DNA of 64,000 nucleotides from Gammaproteobacteria bacterium (GCA_024277815.1 JAJRUM010000055.1:1-64000); one strand, 5' to 3'; positions 42,560 to 55,594 are shown, counted from the first letter of the stretch. Numbers and translations are program-made. Notes: generated from the sequence alone by a model not told the origin.

Positions 42560-42748
42560 GATTCCCCCCTTTGGATTGATCCGTTTTTAGTTCGATCCCT
42601 CGTTTTCGACCCGTTCCCTTGATACAACTATAGACACAAGTTTTACGCAGGTCGACATAAGGCTCGAAAAAACTCGGTTTATAGTAGATTTCCTACAAGG
42701 TTTTCATCTAATATTGACTGGAAGGGGTGTCAGCATCCGGGGGGATTT
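42560..42748. other. divergent intergenic region
   Basis: 189 bp between the regulator (minus) and the methyltransferase (plus), which must hold both promoters. The part nearest the methyltransferase contains TTTTCATCTAATATTGAC and GGAAGGGG, the likely ribosome site region. I see no strong palindrome or known operator. Confidence 0.4.
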
Positions 42749-43552
42749 ATGACAGATACACGCGTTGTTCCAGAGATCACCGATGATTTCGTCAAGATGC
42801 ACGATGACTATCTCGTGCCCAGTATTTTTGCCCAGTGGTCCCACCATTTAACCGAAGTCGCCAGGATCGAATCCGGCCACTCCGTATTGGATGTTGCTTG
42901 TGGTACCGGCATTGTCACCCATGCAGCCCTCGATGAAGTGGGGTTTAGCGGCACGGTCACCGGCCTCGATCACAACGAAAAGATGCTCGCAGCTGCCAGC
43001 CGCAAGCCATCGCGCATTGATTGGCAGCTTGGAGATGTTGCCGCACTACCCTTTGAGAGCAATAGCTTTGACCGCGTGTTATGCCAATTTGCATTAATGT
43101 TTATCGGCAGCCGGGTCGCTGCAATTAAGGAAATGCTCCGGGTATGCAAGCCGGGTGGATTGGTGACAGTCTCCGTATGGGCCCCGCTGAGTCAGTCGAG
43201 GGGTTATACGGCGTTGATAAGCCTGATCCGGGAGTTCGCCGGTGAGCGGGCTGCCTTCAGGTTAGCAGCACCCTGGTCGCTGGGCGTGCAGGGTAAAATG
43301 GATGCTTTGCTGTTGAGCGCTGGCGTCAACGAGTACGAATGTCATGAACGTGTCGGTGTTGCCCGCTTTCCTTCCATTGACACCTTTGTGGAAGTTCACC
43401 TGAGGTCTGCTGGTATTTACCACGATATGAATAAGAACAGCTTGCACGAGTTATTCAACGCAGCGGCCCGTCTACTGGCGCCGTTTGTCGTGGAGAGTGG
43501 CGAAATTGTTGCCAGGCTCAATGCAAATATTTTTGTATTGTCAGCCGATTAA
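42749..43552 (+). CDS. class I SAM-dependent methyltransferase (UbiE/COQ5-like fold)
   Basis: 267 residues. Motif I is SVLDVACGTGIVTHAAL, the acidic loop VTGLDHNEKMLAAAS, motif II WQLGDVAALPFESNSFDRVLCQFALMFI, and post-I LRVCKPGGLVTVSVW. This is the Methyltransf_11 pattern. The substrate is unknown. Isolated on the + strand, convergent with fabB six bases downstream of its stop. Confidence 0.85.
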   Translation: MTDTRVVPEITDDFVKMHDDYLVPSIFAQWSHHLTEVARIESGHSVLDVACGTGIVTHAALDEVGFSGTVTGLDHNEKMLAAASRKPSRIDWQLGDVAALPFESNSFDRVLCQFALMFIGSRVAAIKEMLRVCKPGGLVTVSVWAPLSQSRGYTALISLIREFAGERAAFRLAAPWSLGVQGKMDALLLSAGVNEYECHERVGVARFPSIDTFVEVHLRSAGIYHDMNKNSLHELFNAAARLLAPFVVESGEIVARLNANIFVLSAD

Positions 43553-43557
43553 ACCTG

Positions 43558-44772
43558 CTATCGGTAGCGCTGGAATATGACCGACGCATTGGTGCCACCG
43601 AAACCAAAATTATTGCTCATAACGGTATTCAGACCGGGGTTGTCTTCACTCTTCAGCAGAACCGGCATGTCACCCGCCTTTGGGTCCAGCTCAGAAATAT
43701 TTGCCGAGCCCGCCATGAAGCCGTTTTCCAGCATCAGCAGACAATGAATAGACTCCTGCACGCCTGCCGCCCCAAGTGAGTGGCCACAAAGAGACTTACT
43801 TGAGCTGAAAGGTGGAACCTTGTCTGGAAAAGTCTCCCGGATTGCGTCCAGCTCGGCGATATCCCCAACCGGTGTGCTGGTGCCATGTGTGTTGATGTAA
43901 TCAATCGGCGCATCGACGGTCGCAATGGCCTGCTGCATACACCGGACCGCACCTTCACCAGAGGGCGCAACCATATTGTAGCCGTCTGAGGTTGCGCCAT
44001 AGCCAACCAGTTCAGCATAGATTTTGGCACCGCGCGCTTGCGCGTGTTCAAGCTCTTCCAATACCAGCATGCCACCACCGGCAGCTATTACAAAGCCGTC
44101 GCGATCAATATCGTAGGCACGGGACGCTCGCGCGGGGTCATCGTTATATTTAGATGACAGTGCACCCATGCCGTCAAACATCATGGCCAGCGACCAGTGC
44201 TCTTCCTCACCACCACCGGCGAATATAATGTCCTGTTTACCCCACTGGATCTGTTCCATAGCCGCACCGATGCAATGGGTGCTGGTAGCACAAGCAGAGG
44301 TGACGGAGTAGTTGAGTCCCTTGATGGCGAACGGCGTGGCCAGACAGGCTGAGATCGTACTGCTCATGGTGCGTGGCACCAGGTAAGGGCCGAGGCGGCG
44401 CACGCCTTTATCGCGCAGCTTGTCGGCGCCCCATACTGTATTGGCGCTCGACGCACCGCCGGAACCGGCAATCAGTCCCGTTCGCGGATTTGATACCAGT
44501 TCATCACTCAATCCGGCATCATCTATGGCCTTTTGCATAGCGACGTAGGCATAGGCCGCTGCGTCACCCATAAACCGGCGCACTTTTCTGTCTACGTGTT
44601 CAGTCAGGTCAATATCAACCGACCCACAGATTTGGCTGCGCAATCCCATCTCAGCAAATTACTGGTTAAAGCTGATACCGGATTTAGCGAAACGCAATGA
44701 ATCCGTGACAGCCTTCTTATTGTTTCCAAGACAGGAAACAATCCCCATACCTGTGACAACAACCCGGCGCAT
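43558..44772 (-). pseudogene. fabB: fabB (3-oxoacyl-ACP synthase I) interrupted by an in-frame stop
   Basis: The reading frame begins at ATG 44770-44772 ([20 protein letters not shown]) and runs 404 codons, the usual FabB length. A TAA at 44659-44661 interrupts it at codon 38, where E. coli has Glu in SQELKDSG; one base (GAA to TAA) would explain it. Beyond the stop the frame is intact: FMSD-like [12 protein letters not shown], active-site [20 protein letters not shown] and CGHSLGAAG. An internal ATG at 44649 would give 363 residues but lacks the first beta-strand, and no good ribosome site precedes it. FabB elongates unsaturated fatty acids with FabA, whose gene ends 10 bp upstream. Confidence 0.85.
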
Positions 44773-44782
44773 CTATTTGTCC

Positions 44783-45310
44783 TTAAAAACTTTCAGTGGA
44801 AAGGAATAACCCGACACGTAAATCATCTGCCGTATAAATGGTACGACCATCAACAGAAACAGTACCGTCAGCAATCACCATACTCAAGCGGCGGGTAATC
44901 ACCCGTTTCATGTTCAAGGCGAAGGTGACCTTTTTGGCCGTTGGCAGTATCTGGCCGGTAAATTTCACCAACCCGGAACCCAGTGCCCTGCCCTTGCCTT
45001 TACAGCCACTCCATGAAAGGAAGAACCCGCAAAGCTGCCACAAGGCATCAAGACCCAGGCAGCCAGGCATGACCGGGTCGCCCCGGAAGTGACAATCAAA
45101 GAACCAAAGATCTGGTCGGATATCGAGCTCAGCGACGATGGAACCCTTGCCGTGGGCTCCGCCTTCACCGTTAATCTCAACAATTCTGTCGATCATCAGC
45201 ATGTTACCGGTTGGCAGCTTGCCAGTGTCCGGACCGAACAGTTCACCATTTCCGCATAGTTCGAGGTCGTTTTTGGTATAGGAGTTCTTGATGTTCTTTG
45301 AATAATCCAT
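44783..45310 (-). CDS. fabA: 3-hydroxydecanoyl-ACP dehydratase/isomerase
   Basis: 175 residues, hotdog fold. Active-site His74 in [14 protein letters not shown] and Asp88 in [12 protein letters not shown] are both present, and the sequence ends LRVGLFLST. It dehydrates and isomerises the C10 intermediate, the branch point to unsaturated fatty acids. It forms an operon with fabB (10-bp gap). The gene is intact, unlike fabB. I found no obvious FadR or FabR site in the short upstream region, but did not search exhaustively. Confidence 0.96.
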   Translation of the reverse strand: MDYSKNIKNSYTKNDLELCGNGELFGPDTGKLPTGNMLMIDRIVEINGEGGAHGKGSIVAELDIRPDLWFFDCHFRGDPVMPGCLGLDALWQLCGFFLSWSGCKGKGRALGSGLVKFTGQILPTAKKVTFALNMKRVITRRLSMVIADGTVSVDGRTIYTADDLRVGLFLSTESF

Positions 45311-45488
45311 TGCATCACTTTAATGATTTGATGTAACGGGGAAGTGTAATGAATAGCGGTCTGCGGGGGAAGGAAATTATCAAGAAGTTTAACTGCCGGT
45401 AGCCAGTTTTAAAGGCTCGAAGAGTCCAGGTGGATTGTGTCCGGAGCAACGAACTGAGGACCTCCTGAGAGGCCCTCAGTAATGAAGA

Positions 45489-46271
45489 TCAGCGGTAGCG
45501 GCGAACCGTTGTGTAACCGATACCGCCAACCAGAAGTACAAGCAGAATCAGTGCATACATATTGTTGGCCGGAACAGGAACAGCAGGTACGACCACACCT
45601 TGACAGTCGACTGCAGCATTAACAAATAAAGCGTAAAGATCAGCATTGTTGTTGCCACCGTCAGCCGGGAAAAGATTCATTCCGACCACATTGCCTGTGG
45701 CGTTGCGGGCGATCATGTTAATGCCTGCTCCATCGTCTGCGAGCAGTGTCGCACCCGCATCAAGACCCGGATGGGCAAAGTTTGAATTGTTGAAGTAAGT
45801 CAATGTCCCAAGGTTGACGCCTGCAAAAATCGGGTCGCCGGGTACCAGTGCAACGAGATTCCCACTCACATTTCCGGTAACTGCCACGCTTGGCAACGGT
45901 GAATATCCTGTGGTGGTAATTCTGCCGCTAATCAACCAACTGTCTGACAAGGCGTAAGTTGCCAAGACGACACAACCACCCGCGTCGACATAATCAGCCA
46001 GCACATTACCCAGTGCTGCTGGATCAGTGGGTGAGCTATTTGTGTAGGCTATAACCGTGTTGTATGTGGAAAGCTGGGCCAAGCCTGGAGTGCCAAGACT
46101 ATTTTCATCATGGTTATCAACGGTTGTAAACTGAGCCGCCAGCGCTGCATTCAAAGCGGTGTTGGCGTTGCCGTTGGCATTTACAACTAGCACACTTGAC
46201 TGTGCGTAAGCTGAGTTGCTTATAAAAAGCACAAGAACTATCAACGCAACGTTCTTAAAAAGCTTCATCAA
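45489..46271 (-). CDS. exported ThuA/GATase1-like protein with C-terminal sorting-like tail
   Basis: 260 residues. Signal peptide 1-23 (ending AYA). The body, about 25-220, looks like a class-I glutamine amidotransferase-like Rossmann fold: SSVLVVNANGN, YNTVIAYTNSSPTDPAALGNVLADYVDAGGCVVLATYAL, and a C-terminal VGMNLFPADGGNNNADLYALFVNAAVDC. No catalytic triad is obvious. The tail is VPVPANN (231-237), a hydrophobic helix and the basic RRYR. It resembles IPTL-CTERM or related exosortase tails but lacks the LSxWG core. It may be a second substrate of the same sorting system. Confidence 0.6.
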   Translation of the reverse strand: MMKLFKNVALIVLVLFISNSAYAQSSVLVVNANGNANTALNAALAAQFTTVDNHDENSLGTPGLAQLSTYNTVIAYTNSSPTDPAALGNVLADYVDAGGCVVLATYALSDSWLISGRITTTGYSPLPSVAVTGNVSGNLVALVPGDPIFAGVNLGTLTYFNNSNFAHPGLDAGATLLADDGAGINMIARNATGNVVGMNLFPADGGNNNADLYALFVNAAVDCQGVVVPAVPVPANNMYALILLVLLVGGIGYTTVRRYR

Positions 46272-46434
46272 ATGGCGTCCTTATAAATTGAACTATTTTG
46301 ATTCCTGGAAAACCAACGCGCGAAGCATAACACCCCTGAAAACCCATTAAAAGCGTAGGATTCCCTATAAGTCATTTGATTGGTGAGGGGTATTATCAAT
46401 CAAAGCTACCCGTGCCATGTAAAATCCAAGGTGC
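46272..46434. other. intergenic sequence downstream of tRNA-Ser
   Basis: 163 bp between the exported-protein gene and the tRNA-Ser terminator, presumably the promoter region of the former. No gene or clear binding site is visible. Confidence 0.4.
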
Positions 46435-46455
46435 AAAAAACCCCGCGATGCGGGG
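46435..46455 (-). terminator. intrinsic terminator of tRNA-Ser
   Basis: On the minus strand CCCCGCATCGCGGGG is followed by TTTTTT, directly downstream of tRNA-Ser(UGA). Confidence 0.85.
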
Positions 46456-46466
46456 CTGTTTGTATT

Positions 46467-46557
46467 TGGCGGAGAGGCAGGGATTCGAACCCTGGAAGGG
46501 CTATTAACCCTTGCTGGTTTTCAAGACCAGTGCATTCAACCGCTCTGCCACCTCTCC
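46467..46557 (-). tRNA. tRNA-Ser (anticodon UGA)
   Basis: A 91-nt tRNA on the minus strand. The acceptor GGAGAGG pairs with CCTCTCC and CCA is encoded. Anticodon stem CTGGT...ACCAG with a UGA anticodon in CTTGAAA. Long variable arm CAAGGGTTAATAGCCCTTC, and T arm CAGGGTTCGAATCCCTG. It is a standard class II tRNA-Ser. Confidence 0.96.
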
Positions 46558-46771
46558 ATTGAATTGAGCGACAAAGTGCTTTGTCTTTGAGACGCGCAAG
46601 AATACAGAAAAATCGCCCGTTGCACCACCCCTGTCAACAGGCATATGCAAGTTCAGTTACAATTGATTAAAGTATCCACTGGGTTATTTCGGAAATCTAT
46701 TGAACTACTGGAAATACCCCCTATCTAATTAGCAGTACACAACCCTACTTAACTGGAGCATTGTCGATCGT
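46558..46771. other. divergent intergenic region of tRNA-Ser and the BI-1 gene
   Basis: 214 bp with promoters for both directions. A 16-bp near-perfect palindrome, GACAAAGTGCTTTGTC (46570-46585), lies just upstream of the tRNA. The part nearest the BI-1 gene is AT-rich, with an AACTGGAGC ribosome site (46750-46758). Confidence 0.4.
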
Positions 46772-47449
46772 ATGAATCAGACACAATATAGAACTGGAGC
46801 TATTCAACAGCCTGTCCCGGCTGTCGCCATGAACAAGGTTTTGCGTAACACCTATGCATTACTGTCCATGACGTTGTTGTTTTCGGCGGTCATGGCCGGT
46901 GTTGCCATGGCGTTAAATTGGCCGTACCCCGGCCCGATGATTGTACTGGTTGGCTATTTTGGCTTGTTGTTCCTGACCACCAAGCTGCGCAATAGTGCCT
47001 GGGGCCTGCTGGCAATTTTTGCTTTGACCGGTTTCATGGGCGTCACGCTGGGGCCGATTATCAATATGTACCTTTATCGCTTTGGCAATGGCAGTGAAAT
47101 TGTCATGATGGCACTGGGTGGCACGGGGGTTATTTTCCTGGCAATGTCGGGTCTGGCACTGACCAGCAAGCGGGACTTTTCCTTCATGGGCAAATTCCTC
47201 TTCATTGGTATTCTGGTTGCCTTCCTGGCAGGTATCGGTAATCTGTTTTTTAATTTGCCGGCATTGGGCCTGGCGGTTTCCAGCATGTTTGTGCTGTTGA
47301 TGGCGGGTTTGATTCTGTATCAGACCCAGCAGATTATTCGTGGTGGTGAGACTAATTACATCATGGCGACTGTGACCTTGTTCGTCAGCCTTTTCAATCT
47401 GTTTACGAGCTTGCTGCATATTCTGGGCTTTGCTTTTGGCGACGATTGA
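46772..47449 (+). CDS. Bax inhibitor-1/YccA family membrane protein
   Basis: 225 residues with seven membrane helices. The family pattern is seen in NKVLRNTYALLSMTLLFSAVMAGVAMAL, FALTGFMGVTLGPIINMY, and the terminal LYQTQQIIRGGETNYIMATVTLFVSLFNLFTSLLHILG. The last motif has the acidic residues of the pH-dependent BI-1 channel. Role in bacteria is uncertain; E. coli YccA modulates FtsH proteolysis. It is a single gene with its own terminator. Confidence 0.92.
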   Translation: MNQTQYRTGAIQQPVPAVAMNKVLRNTYALLSMTLLFSAVMAGVAMALNWPYPGPMIVLVGYFGLLFLTTKLRNSAWGLLAIFALTGFMGVTLGPIINMYLYRFGNGSEIVMMALGGTGVIFLAMSGLALTSKRDFSFMGKFLFIGILVAFLAGIGNLFFNLPALGLAVSSMFVLLMAGLILYQTQQIIRGGETNYIMATVTLFVSLFNLFTSLLHILGFAFGDD

Positions 47450-47469
47450 GTTTTTGCCACAAGAAATGC

Positions 47470-47498
47470 AAAAGACCCGCTACGGCGGGTCTTTTTTT
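47470..47498 (+). terminator. intrinsic terminator after the BI-1 gene
   Basis: AAAGACCCGC-TACG-GCGGGTCTTTTTTT: a perfect stem followed by seven T, 20 bp after the stop codon. The A-run on the left makes partial function for the convergent serS transcript possible. Confidence 0.9.
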
Positions 47499-47536
47499 GT
47501 TCTGAGAAATGCTTAGAGCATGTGTAAACGCAGGGT

Positions 47537-49539
<2,003 letters not shown>

Positions 49540-49553
49540 CAGTTTCTGTCTGC

Positions 49554-51875
49554 TCAGTTTTTCGGTGGTGGTGGCGCCAGCACTTCCCGCTGGCCATTGT
49601 GTTCAGGCCGGGAGACCACGCCACTGGCTTCCATTTCTTCAATCAGGCGGGCTGCACGGTTATAGCCGACGCGCAGGTGTCGCTGCACGCTGGAGATCGA
49701 CGCGCGCCTGGATTCAGTAACCCAGGCAACAGCCTGGTCGTAAAGTTCATCCTGCTCACCCTGAGCGTCAGTGGGTATACCTGCTGCATTGATACTCATG
49801 CCATCACTGGTCAGCTGGGTTTCCTCAAGAATGTCGTCAACATAGTTTGGTGCTGCAAGTGAGCGTAAGTAATCGACCACGGCATGTACTTCATGGTCAT
49901 CCACAAATGCCCCGTGTACACGTTCCGGAATGGCGGTGCCGGGTGGCATGTACAGCATGTCGCCGTGGCCCAGTAACTGTTCCGCACCCATCTGGTCAAG
50001 AATGGTGCGGGAATCGACCCGGGAGGAAACCTGGAAAGCGATACGGGTGGGTATATTAGCCTTGATCAGCCCGGTGATAACATCCACGGAAGGACGCTGG
50101 GTGGCAAGTATCAGGTGGATACCGGAGGCGCGGGCTTTTTGTGCCAGCCGGGCAATCAGTTCGTCGATCTTCTTGCCGAGTATCATCATCATGTCCGCGA
50201 GTTCATCGACGATGACAACGATATAGGGCAAATGCTCAAGTTCCGGCGCCTCGGCGTCCGGGTTCATTTCGTCCGGCACAAACAACGGGTCTTTGAGCGG
50301 CTTGCCGGCATCAATGGCTTCACCTACCTTCTTATTGAAGCCAGCGAGGTTACGCACGCCGGCAGCTGACATCAGTCGGTAACGGCGCTCCATTTCTGCC
50401 ACACACCACCGCAAGGCATTGGCAGCCTCTTTCATGTCAGTGACCACGGGCGCCAGCAAATGTGGAATGTCAGCATAAATCGACAATTCCAGCATTTTCG
50501 GATCGACCATGACCAGTCGGACGTTTTCGGGTCCGGTCTTGTAGAGCAGGCTCAGAATCATTGCATTCAATGCCACAGACTTGCCTGAGCCGGTGGTGCC
50601 TGCGACCAGCAGGTGTGGCATCTTGGCAAGGTCTACCACGATGGGACGTCCGGAAATGCTTTTGCCCAGTGCCAGGGTCAGAGGAGAATTCGACTTGTAA
50701 TAGACTTCGGAGCGCAGTATCTCCGAGAGAAACACCATGTGCCGGTTGGAATTGGGTATTTCCAGACCGATGGTGGATTTACCCGGGATAACTTCAACGA
50801 CCCGTACCGAGACGATACTGAGGCCACGCGCAAGGTCCTTGGCCAGGTTCATTATTTGCGCTGATTTTACTCCAGCAGCCGGCTGTAACTCGAAACGGGT
50901 TATGACAGGCCCGGGGTGCACCGCAACCACATCGACATGGACACCAAAATCAGCCAGCTTCAGCTCAACCTGGCGTGACAGCGTTTTAAGGTCATCTTCG
51001 CTATAGCCGGGTGGCTGGTCGTGTGGCTCATCGAGTACGTCCAGCGGCGGCAGCGAGTCAGCAGGCATATCCTTGAACAGCGGGCGTTGTTTTTCCTTGG
51101 CTGCCCGTTTGCTGGCCTGCTCCTGCGGCAGGTTGATCAAGGGTTCAATACGAAGTGCTTTCTTGCCTTTTTGCCGGGCCGAATCGGTCTTTCTTACTTC
51201 ATCCCGCCGCGCTCTTGCCCGGCGCCCGGCGAACCAGTCCCGCATGCGTGTGATGCTGGCGACCAGGCCATCAATGAGGCTAAGAGTGATGCGGCCGGTG
51301 ACATCCATAACCCAGAACCAGGAAATGCCGGTAAACAGCGTCGCGCCCACCAGCAACATGGATAACAGCAACAGGGTTGCACCCAACATGCCCGTCAATT
51401 CGAGCAAGGGCGCGGTAATAACCGCACCAATTACACCACCGCCACCGGCAGGCATACTGCCCGCTGACGGCAGCAGATGCATGTCACTCAAACCAGTCGA
51501 TGAGAGCAAAAACAGTATCAGTCCGGTCATGACTGCCACCACACCCATGATGCCGATTGCAGGCTTTTCGGAATCACGGCGCCATAATTGCCAGCCGCCA
51601 TATACCGTAACGACAGGTAGCAGATAGGCGATATAACCGGTCAGGAAGAGGAAAAAGTTTGCGATCCATGCGCCCAGTATGCGGCCGGCATTCTGTACCA
51701 GGTCTGAATTGGTGGTGTTGAAGGGTCCGGGGTCCGTTGGTTCGTAAGTGGCGAGGCTGGCAACCAGGTACACAGCAACCAGAATGGAAAGCAGAAAAAA
51801 ACTTTCCCTTAAATGATGTGACAGCCCGGAGGCCCCCACAGTGGCCTTGGTGGCCTTCTTACGCGCTTGCGGCAA
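49554..51875 (-). CDS. ftsK: FtsK, DNA translocase
   Basis: 773 residues. Four or five N-terminal membrane helices, a short linker, and the motor domain: [20 protein letters not shown] (Walker A), [16 protein letters not shown] (Walker B). The C-terminal gamma winged helix [37 protein letters not shown] recognises KOPS. The linker is short compared with E. coli FtsK. The start is a TTG (51873-51875) preceded by AAGG; no ATG fits, and a GTG at codon 13 is the alternative. It acts in chromosome segregation at the septum. Confidence 0.95.
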   Translation of the reverse strand: MPQARKKATKATVGASGLSHHLRESFFLLSILVAVYLVASLATYEPTDPGPFNTTNSDLVQNAGRILGAWIANFFLFLTGYIAYLLPVVTVYGGWQLWRRDSEKPAIGIMGVVAVMTGLILFLLSSTGLSDMHLLPSAGSMPAGGGGVIGAVITAPLLELTGMLGATLLLLSMLLVGATLFTGISWFWVMDVTGRITLSLIDGLVASITRMRDWFAGRRARARRDEVRKTDSARQKGKKALRIEPLINLPQEQASKRAAKEKQRPLFKDMPADSLPPLDVLDEPHDQPPGYSEDDLKTLSRQVELKLADFGVHVDVVAVHPGPVITRFELQPAAGVKSAQIMNLAKDLARGLSIVSVRVVEVIPGKSTIGLEIPNSNRHMVFLSEILRSEVYYKSNSPLTLALGKSISGRPIVVDLAKMPHLLVAGTTGSGKSVALNAMILSLLYKTGPENVRLVMVDPKMLELSIYADIPHLLAPVVTDMKEAANALRWCVAEMERRYRLMSAAGVRNLAGFNKKVGEAIDAGKPLKDPLFVPDEMNPDAEAPELEHLPYIVVIVDELADMMMILGKKIDELIARLAQKARASGIHLILATQRPSVDVITGLIKANIPTRIAFQVSSRVDSRTILDQMGAEQLLGHGDMLYMPPGTAIPERVHGAFVDDHEVHAVVDYLRSLAAPNYVDDILEETQLTSDGMSINAAGIPTDAQGEQDELYDQAVAWVTESRRASISSVQRHLRVGYNRAARLIEEMEASGVVSRPEHNGQREVLAPPPPKN

Positions 51876-53101
<1,226 letters not shown>

Positions 53102-53116
53102 CAGGCCGGCCCCGCC

Positions 53117-53815
53117 ATGATTCCGTTACTCGCGCCAGACCCGGAATCGCCCTTCCCCGCGACTGATCTTGCCCTCAAAGACCCGCAGGGATTGCTGGCG
53201 GCAGGTGGAGACCTGTCGGTACCCCGCCTGGTAAATGCCTACCGGCAGGGAATATTCCCCTGGTACAGTGAGGGTGAGCCAATTTTATGGTGGTCACCTG
53301 CACCCCGCTGCGTCCTCTACCCCACCCGTGTTCACGTTTCACGCAGGCTCCGGCGTTGCTATAACCAGGGTGGCTTCACACTCAGTGCCGATCGTGAGTT
53401 TACGCAGGTTATCGAGGCCTGTGCCGGCGCCAAGCGGAATGGCAGTGGAACCTGGATAACGGATGACATGCAGGCTGCTTATATTCGGTTGCACGAAGCC
53501 GGTATCGCACACTCTGTTGAGGTCTGGCGCAACAATGAACTGATCGGTGGTATTTATGGCCTGGCCCTGGGTGCAATGTTTTTCGGCGAATCCATGTTCA
53601 GCAAAGCGACCGATGCCAGCAAGATTGCGTTGGTGGCCCTGTGCAGGCAATTGCATCAATGGCAGTTCACGTTGCTGGACTGCCAGGTCAGCAACCCTCA
53701 TTTGCTGAGCATGGGCGCAGAGGAACTGACCCGTCGGGCATTTGAAAAATACCTGTCAACGGCTACCGGGCCTGATCACTGGCAAGCAGGTTTTCAGGTC
53801 TCGTCCCGCTGGTAG
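53117..53815 (+). CDS. aat: leucyl/phenylalanyl-tRNA-protein transferase
   Basis: 232 residues. N-terminal PDPESPFPATDLALKDPQGLLAAGGDLSVPRLVNAYRQGIFPWY is the family hallmark, followed by WWSPAPRCVLYP, VWRNNELIGGIYGLALGAMFFGESMFS and DCQVSNPHLLSMGAEELTR. It adds Leu or Phe to N-terminal Lys/Arg, marking proteins for ClpAP. It lies 15 bp after trxB. Confidence 0.96.
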   Translation: MIPLLAPDPESPFPATDLALKDPQGLLAAGGDLSVPRLVNAYRQGIFPWYSEGEPILWWSPAPRCVLYPTRVHVSRRLRRCYNQGGFTLSADREFTQVIEACAGAKRNGSGTWITDDMQAAYIRLHEAGIAHSVEVWRNNELIGGIYGLALGAMFFGESMFSKATDASKIALVALCRQLHQWQFTLLDCQVSNPHLLSMGAEELTRRAFEKYLSTATGPDHWQAGFQVSSRW

Positions 53816-53863
53816 GAGGATGTGCGCGCTGCAACTGCAGTGCGGGAGAGCCTGGATCGCCGG

Positions 53864-54895
53864 CTAGTTGTTGTCCAACATGATGTAGACGTGTGTTGTC
53901 ATATCCGCCGGATCAGTGGTTGCCGGGTCGGTGATGTAGTGTTCCCAGGATACACCGCCATGCTTGAGCCCGTGAGCGGACATGTAGGCTGCCAGTTTCT
54001 CATAGGTTGGCATCATCTGGTCGAATGCCCCACGGTGAACAGCCCTCACTGCCGGTCCTGACGGTGATGAACCCGCTTTGATATTGCCGCTCAAGCGCGT
54101 CGGAATGAGATCCACCGGAATGGCTGCGTCAAACTCGTAACCACCCTCTTCCCAGGCTCGGGTGACAGCCATGGGCTGGCCTGTCATATGGATGTTTTCA
54201 GCTTGCATAAAATCGCTGATTTCTGCATAAGCCACAGCAATTGTAGCCGCAATGTCGTCGGGGTCCTGGCTACTGCGGGTAGTGACATACAGGATGTCCT
54301 GCGCTGTTACATCAAGCTGGGTGATATCAACCGGGGAGAAATCGGAAGCTGGCATGGCTTCAGCGAAACGCTTCAGGTTAGACAGGCCCCGCTCGTAGTC
54401 ATTGCCAATCCAGCGGTCGAACAGCAGACCAAAATAGCGTGCGAGAAAGCCGTCGAAAAAATTCAGGCCCTCGGTCAAATCCGAATCAAAAGACCAGGTA
54501 ACCAGGGTGGTGTTGCCTTCAGCTACGAACACAAAGCGTGAGTTTGAGGTGCCCTGGGTGTCGAAATCCAGACGGATATCTATTTGTTGGTAAGGTTCGC
54601 TGGCAATGATTTCCTGCCAACCGCTACCGACCAGATGTGGCTCACCACTCCAGCTCAAGCGTGCACCTACGCCCTCTGCAGGGCCGGATATGACGTACTC
54701 TGCATTCGGGTCACGTTCTGCCCATGGGGACCACTGCTGAAAATCACGGTAACTGTTGACGATTTCAAACAGCAGGCTCGCTGGACGTTCAATCGAAATA
54801 CTGCGCTCCACATAGGCGTGGGTTGGCAGCAAATATCCGGTAACCACGAACGCCGCAAACAGCAGCAGAGAGATAAAGCCAACTTTTTTAATCAT
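53864..54895 (-). CDS. SRPBCC plus GyrI-like effector-binding fusion, membrane-anchored
   Basis: 343 residues from ATG 54893-54895, overlapping the rhomboid gene by 8 bp; an in-frame upstream extension is inside that gene. Residues 1-22 form a membrane anchor or signal (IKKVGFISLLLFAAFVVTGYLL). About 28-185 is an SRPBCC domain (VERSISIERPASLLFEIVNSYRDFQQWSPWAERD). About 200-340 resembles the GyrI/AraC effector-binding fold (DITQLDVTAQDILYVTTRSS, VHRGAFDQMMPTYEKLAAYMSAHG, PADMTTHVYIML). Both parts bind small hydrophobic ligands in other proteins. The ligand is unknown. Confidence 0.7.
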   Translation of the reverse strand: MIKKVGFISLLLFAAFVVTGYLLPTHAYVERSISIERPASLLFEIVNSYRDFQQWSPWAERDPNAEYVISGPAEGVGARLSWSGEPHLVGSGWQEIIASEPYQQIDIRLDFDTQGTSNSRFVFVAEGNTTLVTWSFDSDLTEGLNFFDGFLARYFGLLFDRWIGNDYERGLSNLKRFAEAMPASDFSPVDITQLDVTAQDILYVTTRSSQDPDDIAATIAVAYAEISDFMQAENIHMTGQPMAVTRAWEEGGYEFDAAIPVDLIPTRLSGNIKAGSSPSGPAVRAVHRGAFDQMMPTYEKLAAYMSAHGLKHGGVSWEHYITDPATTDPADMTTHVYIMLDNN

Positions 54896-55580
54896 TGTCT
54901 GCGTCCTTGTCGCCGGAGGGATCCTCGTCGGGGAACCAGTCCGGCACACTGTCGTCATCCTCCCAATCATAACGTCTCACAGGGGTAACATCCCACTTGC
55001 GCAAACGAATAGCCAGTGCAACACCGAGTATTGCGCCACTCAGATGTAACTCCCAGGACATGTCGGGTCGTATTGGTAACAGGCCCCAGATCATTGATCC
55101 ATACAGAAACCACACCATGACTGACACGGCAACGGAGCGCATGTCGAGGCGCAAAATCCCACTGATAAACACAAAGGCCAGCAGGCCATAGATAAAACCG
55201 CTGGCTCCAAAATGCAAGCTGGGCCGGCCAATAACCCATGCCAGCATACCGGAGCCGATCCAGATAGCCGGAATAACAATGGTGGAAGACCGCGGATAAA
55301 GGTACAAAATTGTTGTCATGCTGATGATCAGGGGTGCGGTGTTGGAAAAAAGATGCTCTGCACCGCCATGCAATAACGGGGCGGTCAGTAGTCCGATCAA
55401 GCCCTTCAGGCTGCCCGGGCGCAGGCCGAAACGGGTTAGCTCCAGACCAAGGAAGATATCAACCAAAAGGATTGTCCACAACACACCGGTAAGGACCAGG
55501 GCGGTCTTCAAGGCCAACTGGAAATTTCGCTGGGCCCGTTTTGACGCTGTAAACCGGGGGTCAGGCTGGCCAAGATGCAT
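54888..55580 (-). CDS. rhomboid-family intramembrane serine protease
   Basis: 230 residues with six membrane helices. Catalytic Ser in HFGASGFIYGLLAF (GASG), catalytic His in SWELHLSGAILGVAL, and the HGGAEHLFSNTAPL motif of rhomboids. The C-terminal 40 residues are an acidic cytoplasmic tail (DDDSVPDWFPDEDPSGDKDAD). It cleaves membrane proteins within the bilayer. The substrate is unknown. It is coupled to the SRPBCC/GyrI gene. Confidence 0.88.
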   Translation of the reverse strand: MHLGQPDPRFTASKRAQRNFQLALKTALVLTGVLWTILLVDIFLGLELTRFGLRPGSLKGLIGLLTAPLLHGGAEHLFSNTAPLIISMTTILYLYPRSSTIVIPAIWIGSGMLAWVIGRPSLHFGASGFIYGLLAFVFISGILRLDMRSVAVSVMVWFLYGSMIWGLLPIRPDMSWELHLSGAILGVALAIRLRKWDVTPVRRYDWEDDDSVPDWFPDEDPSGDKDADND

Positions 55581-55594
55581 GGCGTCAGACCCTG

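Noticed and set aside
44647-44649. ATG at 44649 as the true fabB start
   Set aside because: It would remove the first 41 residues, including the conserved first strand, and no good ribosome site precedes it. The 5' part of the gene is still readable upstream in the same frame, so a nonsense mutation explains the data better.
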